A program made the translations under genes and the position numbers. The notes under the pieces are model-generated. The model did no database searches, was not told the origin of the DNA, and saw only the letters and a list, made by a program, of their open reading frames with translations. 64,000 nt of DNA from Streptomyces sp. LHD-70 (GTDB lineage Bacteria; Actinomycetota; Actinomycetes; Streptomycetales; Streptomycetaceae), in NCBI RefSeq assembly GCF_031157275.1, contig NZ_JAVIFW010000013.1:62001-126000 (forward strand). The letters are read 5' to 3'. Every line of letters begins with the position of its first letter. The stretch's first letter is position 1. Below are positions 33,796-41,688 of this stretch, piece by piece.

Positions 33796-33905
33796 CCCGT
33801 CCGGGGGCACCTCCCGGCCGAAGGCTGGGGGAGTTTGAGGACGAGCCGTCAGGCGATCGGGGGCCTGGGGGCCTGCCCCCAGTTCGGGAAGGGGCGGGGT
33901 GGGGA
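33796..33905. repeat. Streptomyces intergenic repeat with terminator hairpin
   Basis: The segment contains CAGCCCGTCCGGGGGCACCT, TTTGAGGACGAGC, a CTGGGGGC-CT-GCCCCCAG hairpin (33865-33882) and TTCGGGAAGGGGCGGGG. The same modules, reordered or inverted, appear at 48989-49113 and 61690-61818. It probably terminates the kinase transcript. Confidence 0.75.
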
Positions 33906-33977
33906 AAAGTACGGGCGGATCTTGTGAGGGCCCCCGCAGCGAGCGCGCCGCTCTATAAACTCCCCCGCGTGGCGATC

Positions 33978-36962
33978 ATGCGCGAGTTATCCACAGATGC
34001 AGACGCAGATGTAGACGCAGATGTAGACGCGGGTGCAAACGAAGATGCAAATCCGCACCTCCGATTAGCCCTCCTCGGCCCCCTCCAGGCCTGGCGCGGC
34101 AGCGCACCCGTGGACCTCGGGCCGGTCCGCGAGCAGGCCCTCCTCGCCGCCCTGCTCCTGCGCCCCGGCCGCACCGTCACCCGGCAGCAACTCCTCGACG
34201 GCGTCTGGGGTTCCGAGCCGCCCGGCACCGGCGCCAAGGTGATCCCGGTCTACGTCCACCGGCTGCGCAAACGCCTCGACACCCCCGGCCGGGGAACCGG
34301 CGCCGCCGAGTCCGTGCTCGTCACCGTCCGCGGCGGCTACCGCTTCACCCCTGCGAACGCCCCGGGCGGCACCTGGGTGGACGTCGTCCGCTGCGAGGAG
34401 CTCGCCACCGAGGGGCGCGCCGCGCGCGAGGCCGGGGACCTGGACGCCGCGGCCGCCGCCTGGTCCACGGCCCTCGGCCTGTTCCGCGGCGAGCCGCTGG
34501 CCTCCGTGCCCGGGCCCTTCGCGGAGGGCGAGCGGCACCGGCTGACCGAGCAACGCCTCGTCCTGGCACAGGACTTGGCGGCGGCACGGCTGGGGCTCGG
34601 GCGGCACGCGGAGGCCGTGGGCGAGCTGTACGCGCTGACCGCGGAGCACCCGTACAACGAGGCCCTGGCCGCGCTCCTGATGCGGGCCCTGTACGCCGCG
34701 AACCGGCAGTCCGACGCCCTGGACGTCTACGCCGCCGCCCGCCGCCGCCTCGTCGACGAGCAGGGCGTGGACCCCGGCGCCGAGCTGCGGCAGGTGCACG
34801 AGGCGGTGCTGCGCGGCGACGGCTCCCGCCTTCCGCGTACGGATGCTCCCGCGACGCCCGCTCCGCGCAGGCCCCGGCGCAGTGAACTCCCCGTCGACAT
34901 CGGCAAGTTCGCCGGCCGGGACCGCGAGCTCGCCCTGCTCGTCGCGGACGCCGACGCGGGCGTGGTCACCGTACGGGCCGTGGACGGCATGGCCGGGATC
35001 GGGAAGACCGCGCTCGCGGTGCACGCGGCGCGCCGGCTCGCGGACCGGTACCCCGACGGCTGCCTCTTCGTGGAGCTGCACGGCCACCGCGAGGACCACG
35101 AGGCGGCGGGCCGGCAGCGCGTGCTGCGGCGGCTGCTGCGCTCGGTGGGCGCGGGCGAGGGCGAGGACTCCGAGGACCTCGACGAGCTGGCCGCGTCCTG
35201 GCGCGCGGCGACGGCCGGCCTCCGCCTCCTGCTCGTACTCGACGACGCCTCCTCCGCCGAGCAGGTGCGCCCCCTGCTGCCCGCGGGCCCCGGCAGCATG
35301 GTCCTCGTGACCAGCCGGCAGCGCCTCACGGGCCTGGACGCGGACCGCCGGATCTCCCTCGCGCCGCTCGCCCTCGACGAGGCGGCGGGCCTGCTGACCC
35401 GCATCGTCGGCGGCGCGGGCACGGAGCGCGAGCGGGCCGCCGTACGCGAACTCGCCGCGCTCTGCGACCGGTTGCCGCTCGCCCTGCGCATCGTCGGGGC
35501 CCGCGTCCAGGACCGCCCGCTGTGGGCCGTCGAGGCGCTGGCGGCCCGCCTCACCGACGACGAGCGGCGCCTCGACGAACTCGCCGTCGAGGACCGCAGC
35601 GTCGAGGTCGCGTTCCAGCTCTCCTACGGGCAGCTCCCGCCCGGCGAGCAGCGCGCGTTCCGGGTCCTCGGGCTCTCGCCGACCGTGCAGTTCGACCGCC
35701 TCACGCTCGCGGCCCTGCTCGGCCTGCCTCCCGCGCAGGCCGAGCAGGCCCTGGAGCAGCTGGCCGACGCGAGCCTCGTCCAGCAGGTCACCGCCGACCG
35801 CTACCGCCTGCACGACCTGGTGGCGGTCTACGCCCGCCGGGTCGCCGCCACCCGCCCCGACGAGGCGGCGGCCGCCCGCGCCGGGGTCTTCCGGCTCTAC
35901 GTCACCGCCGCGCGCTGCGCCAGCGACTGGGGCACCTCCGTCCCCGACGCCCACGGCAGCGGCCCGTTCACCGACTGGGAGGACGCCGCGGCCTGGCTGG
36001 ACGCGGCGGGCACCGAACTCGTCGACGTGGTCGGGCAGTCCGTCGCCGCGGGCCACGCCGACGACGCCTGCCGGCTCGCCGAGGGCCTCGTCGACTACCT
36101 CACCCGCCAGGGCCGCTTCCACGAGTGCCGCACCGCCCTGGAGACCGCCCTCCCGCCGGCCGACCGCTCCACCGAGCAGCGCCTCGCCTCCGCGCTGCGT
36201 ACGGGCATGGGCATCATGTACGGCTTGCAGGGCCGCTACCAGGAGGCCCGCGCCTGGTTCACGCAGGCCCTCGACCTCAGCCGCCGCGCCGACGACCCGC
36301 ACGAACAGGCGCGCGCCTGCGCCGGGCTCGGCACGTTCGCCAACCTGGAGGGCGACGCGGCCGAGTCCATGACCCACTTCGCCGAAGTCGCGCGCCTGGT
36401 CGGCTCGTTGGAGCACGACGACTGGCTGATGGGCTCCGTGATGACCCGCGTCGGCGACATCCACCACCAGCTCGGCGAGCACGACCAGGCGTACGACCGC
36501 TACACCGACGCCATCGCCCTCGCCGAGCGGTCCGGCAGCCCCCGTCTCCTCGGCAAGACCCTGCTCCGCCTCGGCCGCCTCCAGCTCGACCTGGGACGGC
36601 CCGCCGAGGCCGCGGGCGCGCTCGGCAAGGCCGAGGACCTGGCCCGCCGCCTCGGCGACGTCCCCCTGCACTCCGCGGTACTCGACCGCCTCGCCACCGC
36701 CGAGGCCCACCTCGGGCACCCGGAGGCGGCGGCCGACCTGCGCCGCCGCGCCCGCGCACTCCTCGACGAGCAGACCGGCACCGACTCGGAGATCGTCATC
36801 CGCCACCAGCTCGTCTGGTACGGCGCGGCGACGGAGGACCTGACCTCGGCCCGCGACTTCTTCGCCCGCTCCACCAACCTCCCGGTCACGGAGGCCAACC
36901 GGGCCCGTATCTCACGGGTGTTGGAGGCGCTGGGAAGACGCGGACGCGGGCAGGGGGGCTAG
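33978..36962 (+). CDS. AfsR-like SARP regulator with NB-ARC ATPase and TPR domains
   Basis: The ~994-residue regulator has the AfsR layout: a SARP OmpR-type winged helix (LGPLQAWRGSAPVDLGPVRE, about 30-120), BTAD domain (to ~280), NB-ARC ATPase with Walker A GMAGIGKT at 337-344 and LLLVLDDASS as Walker B, and C-terminal TPRs. SARPs bind direct repeats near -35 and activate secondary metabolism. The first 25 codons are a 12-bp tandem array coding Asp-Ala repeats. The start is ATG 33978, or GTG 33969, which lies 7 nt after TAAACT and might be leaderless. The adjacent kinase suggests an AfsK/AfsR-like pair; no biosynthetic cluster is nearby. Confidence 0.9.
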   Translation: MRELSTDADADVDADVDAGANEDANPHLRLALLGPLQAWRGSAPVDLGPVREQALLAALLLRPGRTVTRQQLLDGVWGSEPPGTGAKVIPVYVHRLRKRLDTPGRGTGAAESVLVTVRGGYRFTPANAPGGTWVDVVRCEELATEGRAAREAGDLDAAAAAWSTALGLFRGEPLASVPGPFAEGERHRLTEQRLVLAQDLAAARLGLGRHAEAVGELYALTAEHPYNEALAALLMRALYAANRQSDALDVYAAARRRLVDEQGVDPGAELRQVHEAVLRGDGSRLPRTDAPATPAPRRPRRSELPVDIGKFAGRDRELALLVADADAGVVTVRAVDGMAGIGKTALAVHAARRLADRYPDGCLFVELHGHREDHEAAGRQRVLRRLLRSVGAGEGEDSEDLDELAASWRAATAGLRLLLVLDDASSAEQVRPLLPAGPGSMVLVTSRQRLTGLDADRRISLAPLALDEAAGLLTRIVGGAGTERERAAVRELAALCDRLPLALRIVGARVQDRPLWAVEALAARLTDDERRLDELAVEDRSVEVAFQLSYGQLPPGEQRAFRVLGLSPTVQFDRLTLAALLGLPPAQAEQALEQLADASLVQQVTADRYRLHDLVAVYARRVAATRPDEAAAARAGVFRLYVTAARCASDWGTSVPDAHGSGPFTDWEDAAAWLDAAGTELVDVVGQSVAAGHADDACRLAEGLVDYLTRQGRFHECRTALETALPPADRSTEQRLASALRTGMGIMYGLQGRYQEARAWFTQALDLSRRADDPHEQARACAGLGTFANLEGDAAESMTHFAEVARLVGSLEHDDWLMGSVMTRVGDIHHQLGEHDQAYDRYTDAIALAERSGSPRLLGKTLLRLGRLQLDLGRPAEAAGALGKAEDLARRLGDVPLHSAVLDRLATAEAHLGHPEAAADLRRRARALLDEQTGTDSEIVIRHQLVWYGAATEDLTSARDFFARSTNLPVTEANRARISRVLEALGRRGRGQGG
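33993..34052 (+). repeat. Five in-frame 12-bp units at the start of the AfsR-like gene
   Basis: Units follow GCAGATGTAGAC (units 2 and 3 identical; 1, 4 and 5 diverged). They are AT-richer than the surroundings and encode a four-residue Ala-Asp-Val-Asp motif. Confidence 0.9.
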
Positions 36963-36981
36963 GTCGTCTCCTTCGCCTAGA

Positions 36982-37803
36982 TCAGGCGCGCGGCGGGGCG
37001 GGCGTGCCGTCCGGGTTGAGCCACTGGACGCCGTTGCCGCTGTCCTCGGTCATCGTCCGCTCGATGGCGTTGTTGTCCTCGGCGTAGTTCGGGTGCAGCT
37101 CGAAGTAGCCGGGGGTGTTCAGCAGGTTCGCGTCGCACACCGGGTCACCGTTGATGCAGTACCGCGTGACAGGAACGCCGTTGAAGTCCGTCGGCCCCGC
37201 GCCGGGCGACGTGGCCACGCCGGGCACGCCGAGCCCCTTGGGGACGACCGCGCCGAAGCCGGTGCCGGGCTGCATCGGGTCGGCGTAGAGCTTGCCGTCG
37301 ACCTGCGACTTGTCGATGCCGGTCTCGCCGCGGGAGATCTTCTGCAGCACCTCGTCGGCCACCTGCGCGCCCTGCGAGTAGCCGACGATGGTGAGCTGCG
37401 CGTCCGGGTGGTCGCGATGCGTCCGCTCCGCGACCTTCAGCGTCTCCTCGATCCCGATCCGCACGCTCGTGTCGTACGTCGGCGCGGTGAGGGCCTCCGG
37501 GTGGACCTGCCCCGTGGTGATGTCGATCAGCGAGCCGGTCGGGCCGATGACCGGTCCCCACGAGGCCGGATAGCACACCTTGATCGCCCGGTCCCCGAGC
37601 TGGTGCGCCGCGTTCGCGGGGTCGTAGGTGAAGGTGCATTCGGGCGCGGGCTTCGTCGGCCCGGTACCGCCGACCTGGATGTAGTACCGGTCCGCGTCAG
37701 CCGCCTGCGCGGCCCCCGGAAGCGCGACGACGCCCCCGAACGCCAACGCCGCCGTCGCCGCCGCGGCCCCGAGAGTCCGCGTCATCCTGCTGGTCTTGGC
37801 CAT
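36982..37803 (-). CDS. Secreted serine esterase, cutinase/PE-PPE type
   Basis: The 273-residue exported alpha/beta hydrolase has a signal peptide (RTLGAAAATAALAFGGVVAL, cleavage after AAQA near 34) and the nucleophile Ser143 in LTIVGYSQGAQVADEVL, the pentapeptide GYSQG of cutinase-like and PE-PPE esterases. A late Asp (GDPVCD) and His (FELHPNYAED) can complete the triad. Four cysteines probably form disulfides. It should hydrolyse lipid or polyester outside the cell. GGAG and AGG lie before ATG 37803. The promoter contains an 11-bp direct repeat. Confidence 0.85.
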   Translation of the reverse strand: MAKTSRMTRTLGAAAATAALAFGGVVALPGAAQAADADRYYIQVGGTGPTKPAPECTFTYDPANAAHQLGDRAIKVCYPASWGPVIGPTGSLIDITTGQVHPEALTAPTYDTSVRIGIEETLKVAERTHRDHPDAQLTIVGYSQGAQVADEVLQKISRGETGIDKSQVDGKLYADPMQPGTGFGAVVPKGLGVPGVATSPGAGPTDFNGVPVTRYCINGDPVCDANLLNTPGYFELHPNYAEDNNAIERTMTEDSGNGVQWLNPDGTPAPPRA

Positions 37804-37865
37804 GACCTGATCTCCCCCTAGGAGTGTGAATGGAAGCAACTCACAAGCTAGGGAGGGGTGTTGGC

Positions 37866-37887
37866 ATCACGATGACATGACGATGAC
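37866..37887 (-). promoter_or_regulatory. Two adjacent 11-bp direct repeats upstream of the esterase gene
   Basis: On the minus strand GTCATCGTCAT is followed at once by GTCATCGTGAT. The 11-nt periodicity matches the architecture of PhoP (PHO-box) sites, though the sequence differs from the usual GTTCACC core. It lies 63 nt before the ATG. Confidence 0.4.
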
Positions 37888-37980
37888 TTGGCTGGTGACG
37901 AAGCGGACGAGCCCTGCTGGTCATTCCTCCGCCGGCCTCCTGACCGCGACCTGTGCCAGCAGGTCTTCGGGTACGGGAAC

Positions 37981-38012
37981 GGCCCGCCGTCCCCCGGACG
38001 GGGCGGCGGGCC
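37981..38012 (-). terminator. Hairpin beyond the PRC/DUF2382 gene
   Basis: GGCCCGCCGTCCCC pairs with GGGGCGGCGGGCC (one bulged T), 28 nt past the stop codon. Confidence 0.65.
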
Positions 38013-38039
38013 GACAGGATCGTCTCCGCTGACTGTCGG

Positions 38040-39071
38040 TCAGTGGCGCGGCCCCCGCCTCCCGCGGCCCTCGCCCGGCATGCCCTTGCGGTCGCCCTCC
38101 GGGCTGTCGAACTGGACCTCCTCCTTGCGGACCGTCTCGGAAACCTGCTGGGTCTCCTGGACCTTCTCGGTCTCGAGGCGGACACGCTCCACTGCCACGA
38201 CGTCCTTGCGGATCACCGGCCGTTCGGCGTGCAGGGTCACCTCGGTCTCGGCCTCGCCGATGGTTGCGCGCGTGGCTTCGCCCTCCTTGATCGGTTCGTG
38301 CACCACACGTACTTCCTCGTGCGAGACCGGCACGGACTTCGTGACCTCCTCGGTCACCACGACCTTGCGCAAGTGGGCCTGGCCGACCTCCTCCTCCTGG
38401 GTGCCGACGTGCAGCCGCTCCTCGGAGACGATCATCTCCTCGGCCTTGCCCTCCGAGCCCGGACCGGAACGCATGGCCGGTTCGCGAGCACCAGCCGGTT
38501 CGCGAGCACCGGCGTGGCGTCCGGACGTCTCGCCGGGACGGCCGGTGCCCGAGGCCGCCGCCGCGCCCACGCCGCCGGTCAGTGCCGTGTCGGGCATGGT
38601 CTTGGGTGAGGGTTTGCCTGTCCGGTCCGCGCCCTGCCCCATGGTCTGACCCGCGGTCTGGCCCGTGGCCTTGCCCGTGGTCTGACCGAGGCCTCGCTGA
38701 CCTGTGGTTCGACCGGAGCCCTGACCGGTGGCCATCTGGGTCCCGGTAGACCTCGTGATGCCGTAGTGCCTGTAGAGCTCCTGTTCCTGTCGCGGTTCCA
38801 GGTGCTGGTGGGCGTCGACCCTGGGCGCTTCCTTGACGGTCTCCTTGGTGTGGGGGACGTTCAGCGCGTCCCCCTTGCGGCTGGCACCGGCCAGCGGGAC
38901 GAATGTCTCCTTGATGCCGAAGAGGCCCGTCTTCACCGTCGCCCATTCCGGGCGGCCCGTAGCGTCATCGACGAAGACCCGCTCGACGCTGCCGATCTTT
39001 TCGCCCCCACGGTCGTAGGCGGTCAGCCCCACGAGCGCATCGGGCTTGCTGAAGGTCTCGCCCTCTGCCAT
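38040..39071 (-). CDS. PRC-barrel and DUF2382 domain protein
   Basis: The 343-residue soluble protein has an N-terminal PRC-barrel (ALVGLTAYDRGGEKIGSVER, to ~residue 75), a long Gly/Gln/Thr-rich linker with repeated GQTTGKATGQTAGQTMGQG, and a C-terminal DUF2382 domain (EERLHVGTQEEEVGQAHLRK, then VSHEEVRVVHEPI, alternating charged strands). Proteins of this type are often stress-induced (YsnF-like); the function is not established. ATG 39071 follows GAGGGAG. About 295 nt of gene-free sequence separate it from the molybdoenzyme operon, containing short CCGGCGACCCGGCAG-type repeats near 39324-39360. Confidence 0.88.
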   Translation of the reverse strand: MAEGETFSKPDALVGLTAYDRGGEKIGSVERVFVDDATGRPEWATVKTGLFGIKETFVPLAGASRKGDALNVPHTKETVKEAPRVDAHQHLEPRQEQELYRHYGITRSTGTQMATGQGSGRTTGQRGLGQTTGKATGQTAGQTMGQGADRTGKPSPKTMPDTALTGGVGAAAASGTGRPGETSGRHAGAREPAGAREPAMRSGPGSEGKAEEMIVSEERLHVGTQEEEVGQAHLRKVVVTEEVTKSVPVSHEEVRVVHEPIKEGEATRATIGEAETEVTLHAERPVIRKDVVAVERVRLETEKVQETQQVSETVRKEEVQFDSPEGDRKGMPGEGRGRRGPRH

Positions 39072-39366
39072 GCGTGATCACTCCCTCAGGCACAGGGGGC
39101 GATCCGAGATCGCCGGACATGCCGTGTGCCTCAGGTCCATCGGGCGCTGGCGCGGCGGGGTACGCAAGCCAGCGAATCACTCTCCGTAGCGGCGGGGCGT
39201 TTCCCGAGGGTCGTCGGCGGCGTTGAGCGGGGGCGGTGACACCGCGGGACCCGCACCGGGTCCGACTACTCCAAACGGGTGAATTTGGTCGCCGGGGACA
39301 CCAGAGGGCCCGCGCCCTGGCGGACCGGCGGCTACCCGGCAGACCGGCGACCCGGCAGGCCCGCGA

Positions 39367-41688
39367 CTACCCCTCCTGGACCACAACCCCCTGCGGCCGA
39401 ATAGGCAACCGGTTCACCGCGCGCCCCGTAGCCGCGCGCACCGCGCCCGCCACCGCTGCCGGGGACGTGACCACCGGGGCCGCCGAGGCGGCCTTCGCGC
39501 CGAAGGGGGCCACGACGTCGCGCTCCTCCACCAGCTTCACGATGCGGATGTCCGGGGCGTCCAGGGCCGTCGGCAGCGCGTAGCCCGTCAGGTCGGGGTG
39601 GCGGATCAGGCCCTTCGGGGTGCGGAGGTTCTCCATCAGGGCCGCGCCGACACCCTGCGTGACACCGGCCTCGATACGGGCCCTGAGCTGGACCGGGTTG
39701 AGGACGCGACCCACATCCTGGGCGACGGCCAGCTCGACCACGCGCACCGAGCCCATCTCCACGTCCACGTCGACCACCGCACGGATCGCGCAGAACGCGA
39801 GGCCCACGAACGCGTCGCCCTGGCCCGTGTCGTCCAGCGGCTCCGTCGGGTGGGGGCGGCACTGGGCCGTGGCCCAGAGTTCCTTGCCGTCCATGGCTTC
39901 CGTGACCGTGGTGGACAGGACTCCGTCGTACGAGGTGATCTTGCCGTCGGTGATCTGGAGCAGCTCGGTGGACATGCCGAACTTGGCGGCCAGGGGCTGC
40001 AGAAGCTGGGTGCGGACCATCTTGGCGGCGCGTTCGACCGCTCCGCCCGAGACCCAGGTGTGGCGGCCCCGGCAGGCGGGACCGGCCGGGGGCTGGTCCG
40101 TATCCACCGACGCCACGTGGACCTCGTCGATGCCCAGGGTCTCCTGGACGATCTGCCGCGCGAGGGTGGAGAAGCCCTGGCCCGTGTCGACCGCCGCGCA
40201 GATCACCGTGGCCACGCCGTCCTGCACCTTGACCGTGGCCGTGGAGACCTCGTCCGCGCCCTCCGCGCCCAGCATGTGCACCATGCCGAGTGCGTAGCCG
40301 ACGCCCCTGCGGATGGCGGCGGGGTCGCCCGCGCCCTCCAGGCCGCCGGGCAGCAGCCACTCCTCCTCCGGGGTGTCCTTGGGGAGAGGGGGAAGCTCGA
40401 AGTCCCTTACCGTACGCAGGAGTTCGGCGACCGGAGCCGGGCATGTGACCGTCTGGCCGGTGGGCAGGATGTCGCCCGTCGCGAGGACGTTGCGCAGCCG
40501 CAGCTCGGCCGGGTCGAGGCCCAGCTTCCCGGCCAGCTTGTCCATCTGCGCCTCGTAGGCCGCGCACACCTGCATGGCGCCCTCGCCGCGCACATGGCCC
40601 GACGGCGGGTTGTTCGTACGGACCGCCCAGCCCTCGATGAAGGCGTGCGGGACGACGTAGGGGCCGCAGGCGAAGGAGACCGCGGCGGCCAGGGATTCCG
40701 ACGACGCGTCCGCGTAGGCGCCCGCGTCCAGGAGGATCTGCGCCTCCACCTTCATCAGGCGGCCCTCGGCGTCCGCGTGGTGGCGGTAGCGGAGGAGCGT
40801 GGGGTGGCGGTGGGCGTGGCCGAGGAAGGACTCCTCGCGGGTCGCCGTCAGCTTCACCGGGCAGCCGGTCCGCAACGCCAGGAGTCCGAGCGGGAGTTGG
40901 AAGCCGGGGTCCTCGCGGTCGGCGGTCGCGCCGGGCACGCCGGTGACGACGACCTTCACGCGGTCCGGCTCCAGGCCGTAGCAGGCGGCGGCCAGATCGC
41001 GGTCGGTGTGCGGGTCGGTGGAGGCGACGTACAGCTCGACGCCGCCGTCGGGACGCGGCACCGCGAGGCCCGCCTCGGCGCCGATGGGGGCCGGGTCCTG
41101 GCGGCCGATGCGGTACAGGCCCTCCACCACGACCTCGCCCGCCGCCTCCGGGTCGCCGTAGCGCAGCGGGATGTGGCGGATCAGGTTGCCGTCGGGGTGC
41201 AGGGGTTCGGCGGCGAAGGCCTGCTCGGGGTCGGTGATCGGGTCCAGGACCTCGTACTCGACCTGGATCGCGGCCGCGGCCATACGGGCCGTGTCCGGGT
41301 GGTCGGCGGCCACGGCGGCGATGGGCTCGCCATGGTGGCGGACCACATGTGTGGCGAACACAGGGCGGTCGTGGACACGGCGGCCGTGCGCGGCGTCCCC
41401 GGGAATGTCCTCGCCGGTGACCACGGCCCGTACGCCGGGCATCGCGACGGCCTCCGAGGTGTCCACGGAGATGATCCGCGCGTGCGGGTGCGGCGAGCGG
41501 AGCAGCGCGGCCCACAGCAGGCCCTCGGCCCACAGGTCCGCGGCGTACGGGAACGTGCCCTCCGTCTTGGCCTGCGCGTCGGCGGACTGCAGCGACGCGC
41601 CCAGGCCGTGCTCGGGCCGCGGTGCGTCGGCGGACGCCGTGGTGCCGGCGGCGGGGGTGGTCGCCGTGGCGGCCGCTTCGTTGCTCAC
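39367..41688 (-). CDS. Xanthine dehydrogenase-type molybdopterin-binding subunit
   Basis: The 773-residue subunit carries the molybdenum cofactor and the active site of a three-part hydroxylase. An N-terminal ald/xanthine-dehydrogenase a/b-hammerhead (GTFPYAADLWAEGLLWAALL, about 45-150) precedes the Mo-binding domains (LDAGAYADASS, NNPPSGHVRGEGAMQVC, DTGQGFSTLARQIV, GGAVERAAKMV, and AKAASAAPVV with a Gly-Ala-Lys-Ala loop; the catalytic Glu position is not unambiguous). Xanthine is the likely substrate, but related enzymes oxidise nicotinate or aldehydes. It starts at GTG 41688, overlapping the Fe-S gene by 4 nt. Confidence 0.9.
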   Translation of the reverse strand: MSNEAAATATTPAAGTTASADAPRPEHGLGASLQSADAQAKTEGTFPYAADLWAEGLLWAALLRSPHPHARIISVDTSEAVAMPGVRAVVTGEDIPGDAAHGRRVHDRPVFATHVVRHHGEPIAAVAADHPDTARMAAAAIQVEYEVLDPITDPEQAFAAEPLHPDGNLIRHIPLRYGDPEAAGEVVVEGLYRIGRQDPAPIGAEAGLAVPRPDGGVELYVASTDPHTDRDLAAACYGLEPDRVKVVVTGVPGATADREDPGFQLPLGLLALRTGCPVKLTATREESFLGHAHRHPTLLRYRHHADAEGRLMKVEAQILLDAGAYADASSESLAAAVSFACGPYVVPHAFIEGWAVRTNNPPSGHVRGEGAMQVCAAYEAQMDKLAGKLGLDPAELRLRNVLATGDILPTGQTVTCPAPVAELLRTVRDFELPPLPKDTPEEEWLLPGGLEGAGDPAAIRRGVGYALGMVHMLGAEGADEVSTATVKVQDGVATVICAAVDTGQGFSTLARQIVQETLGIDEVHVASVDTDQPPAGPACRGRHTWVSGGAVERAAKMVRTQLLQPLAAKFGMSTELLQITDGKITSYDGVLSTTVTEAMDGKELWATAQCRPHPTEPLDDTGQGDAFVGLAFCAIRAVVDVDVEMGSVRVVELAVAQDVGRVLNPVQLRARIEAGVTQGVGAALMENLRTPKGLIRHPDLTGYALPTALDAPDIRIVKLVEERDVVAPFGAKAASAAPVVTSPAAVAGAVRAATGRAVNRLPIRPQGVVVQEG

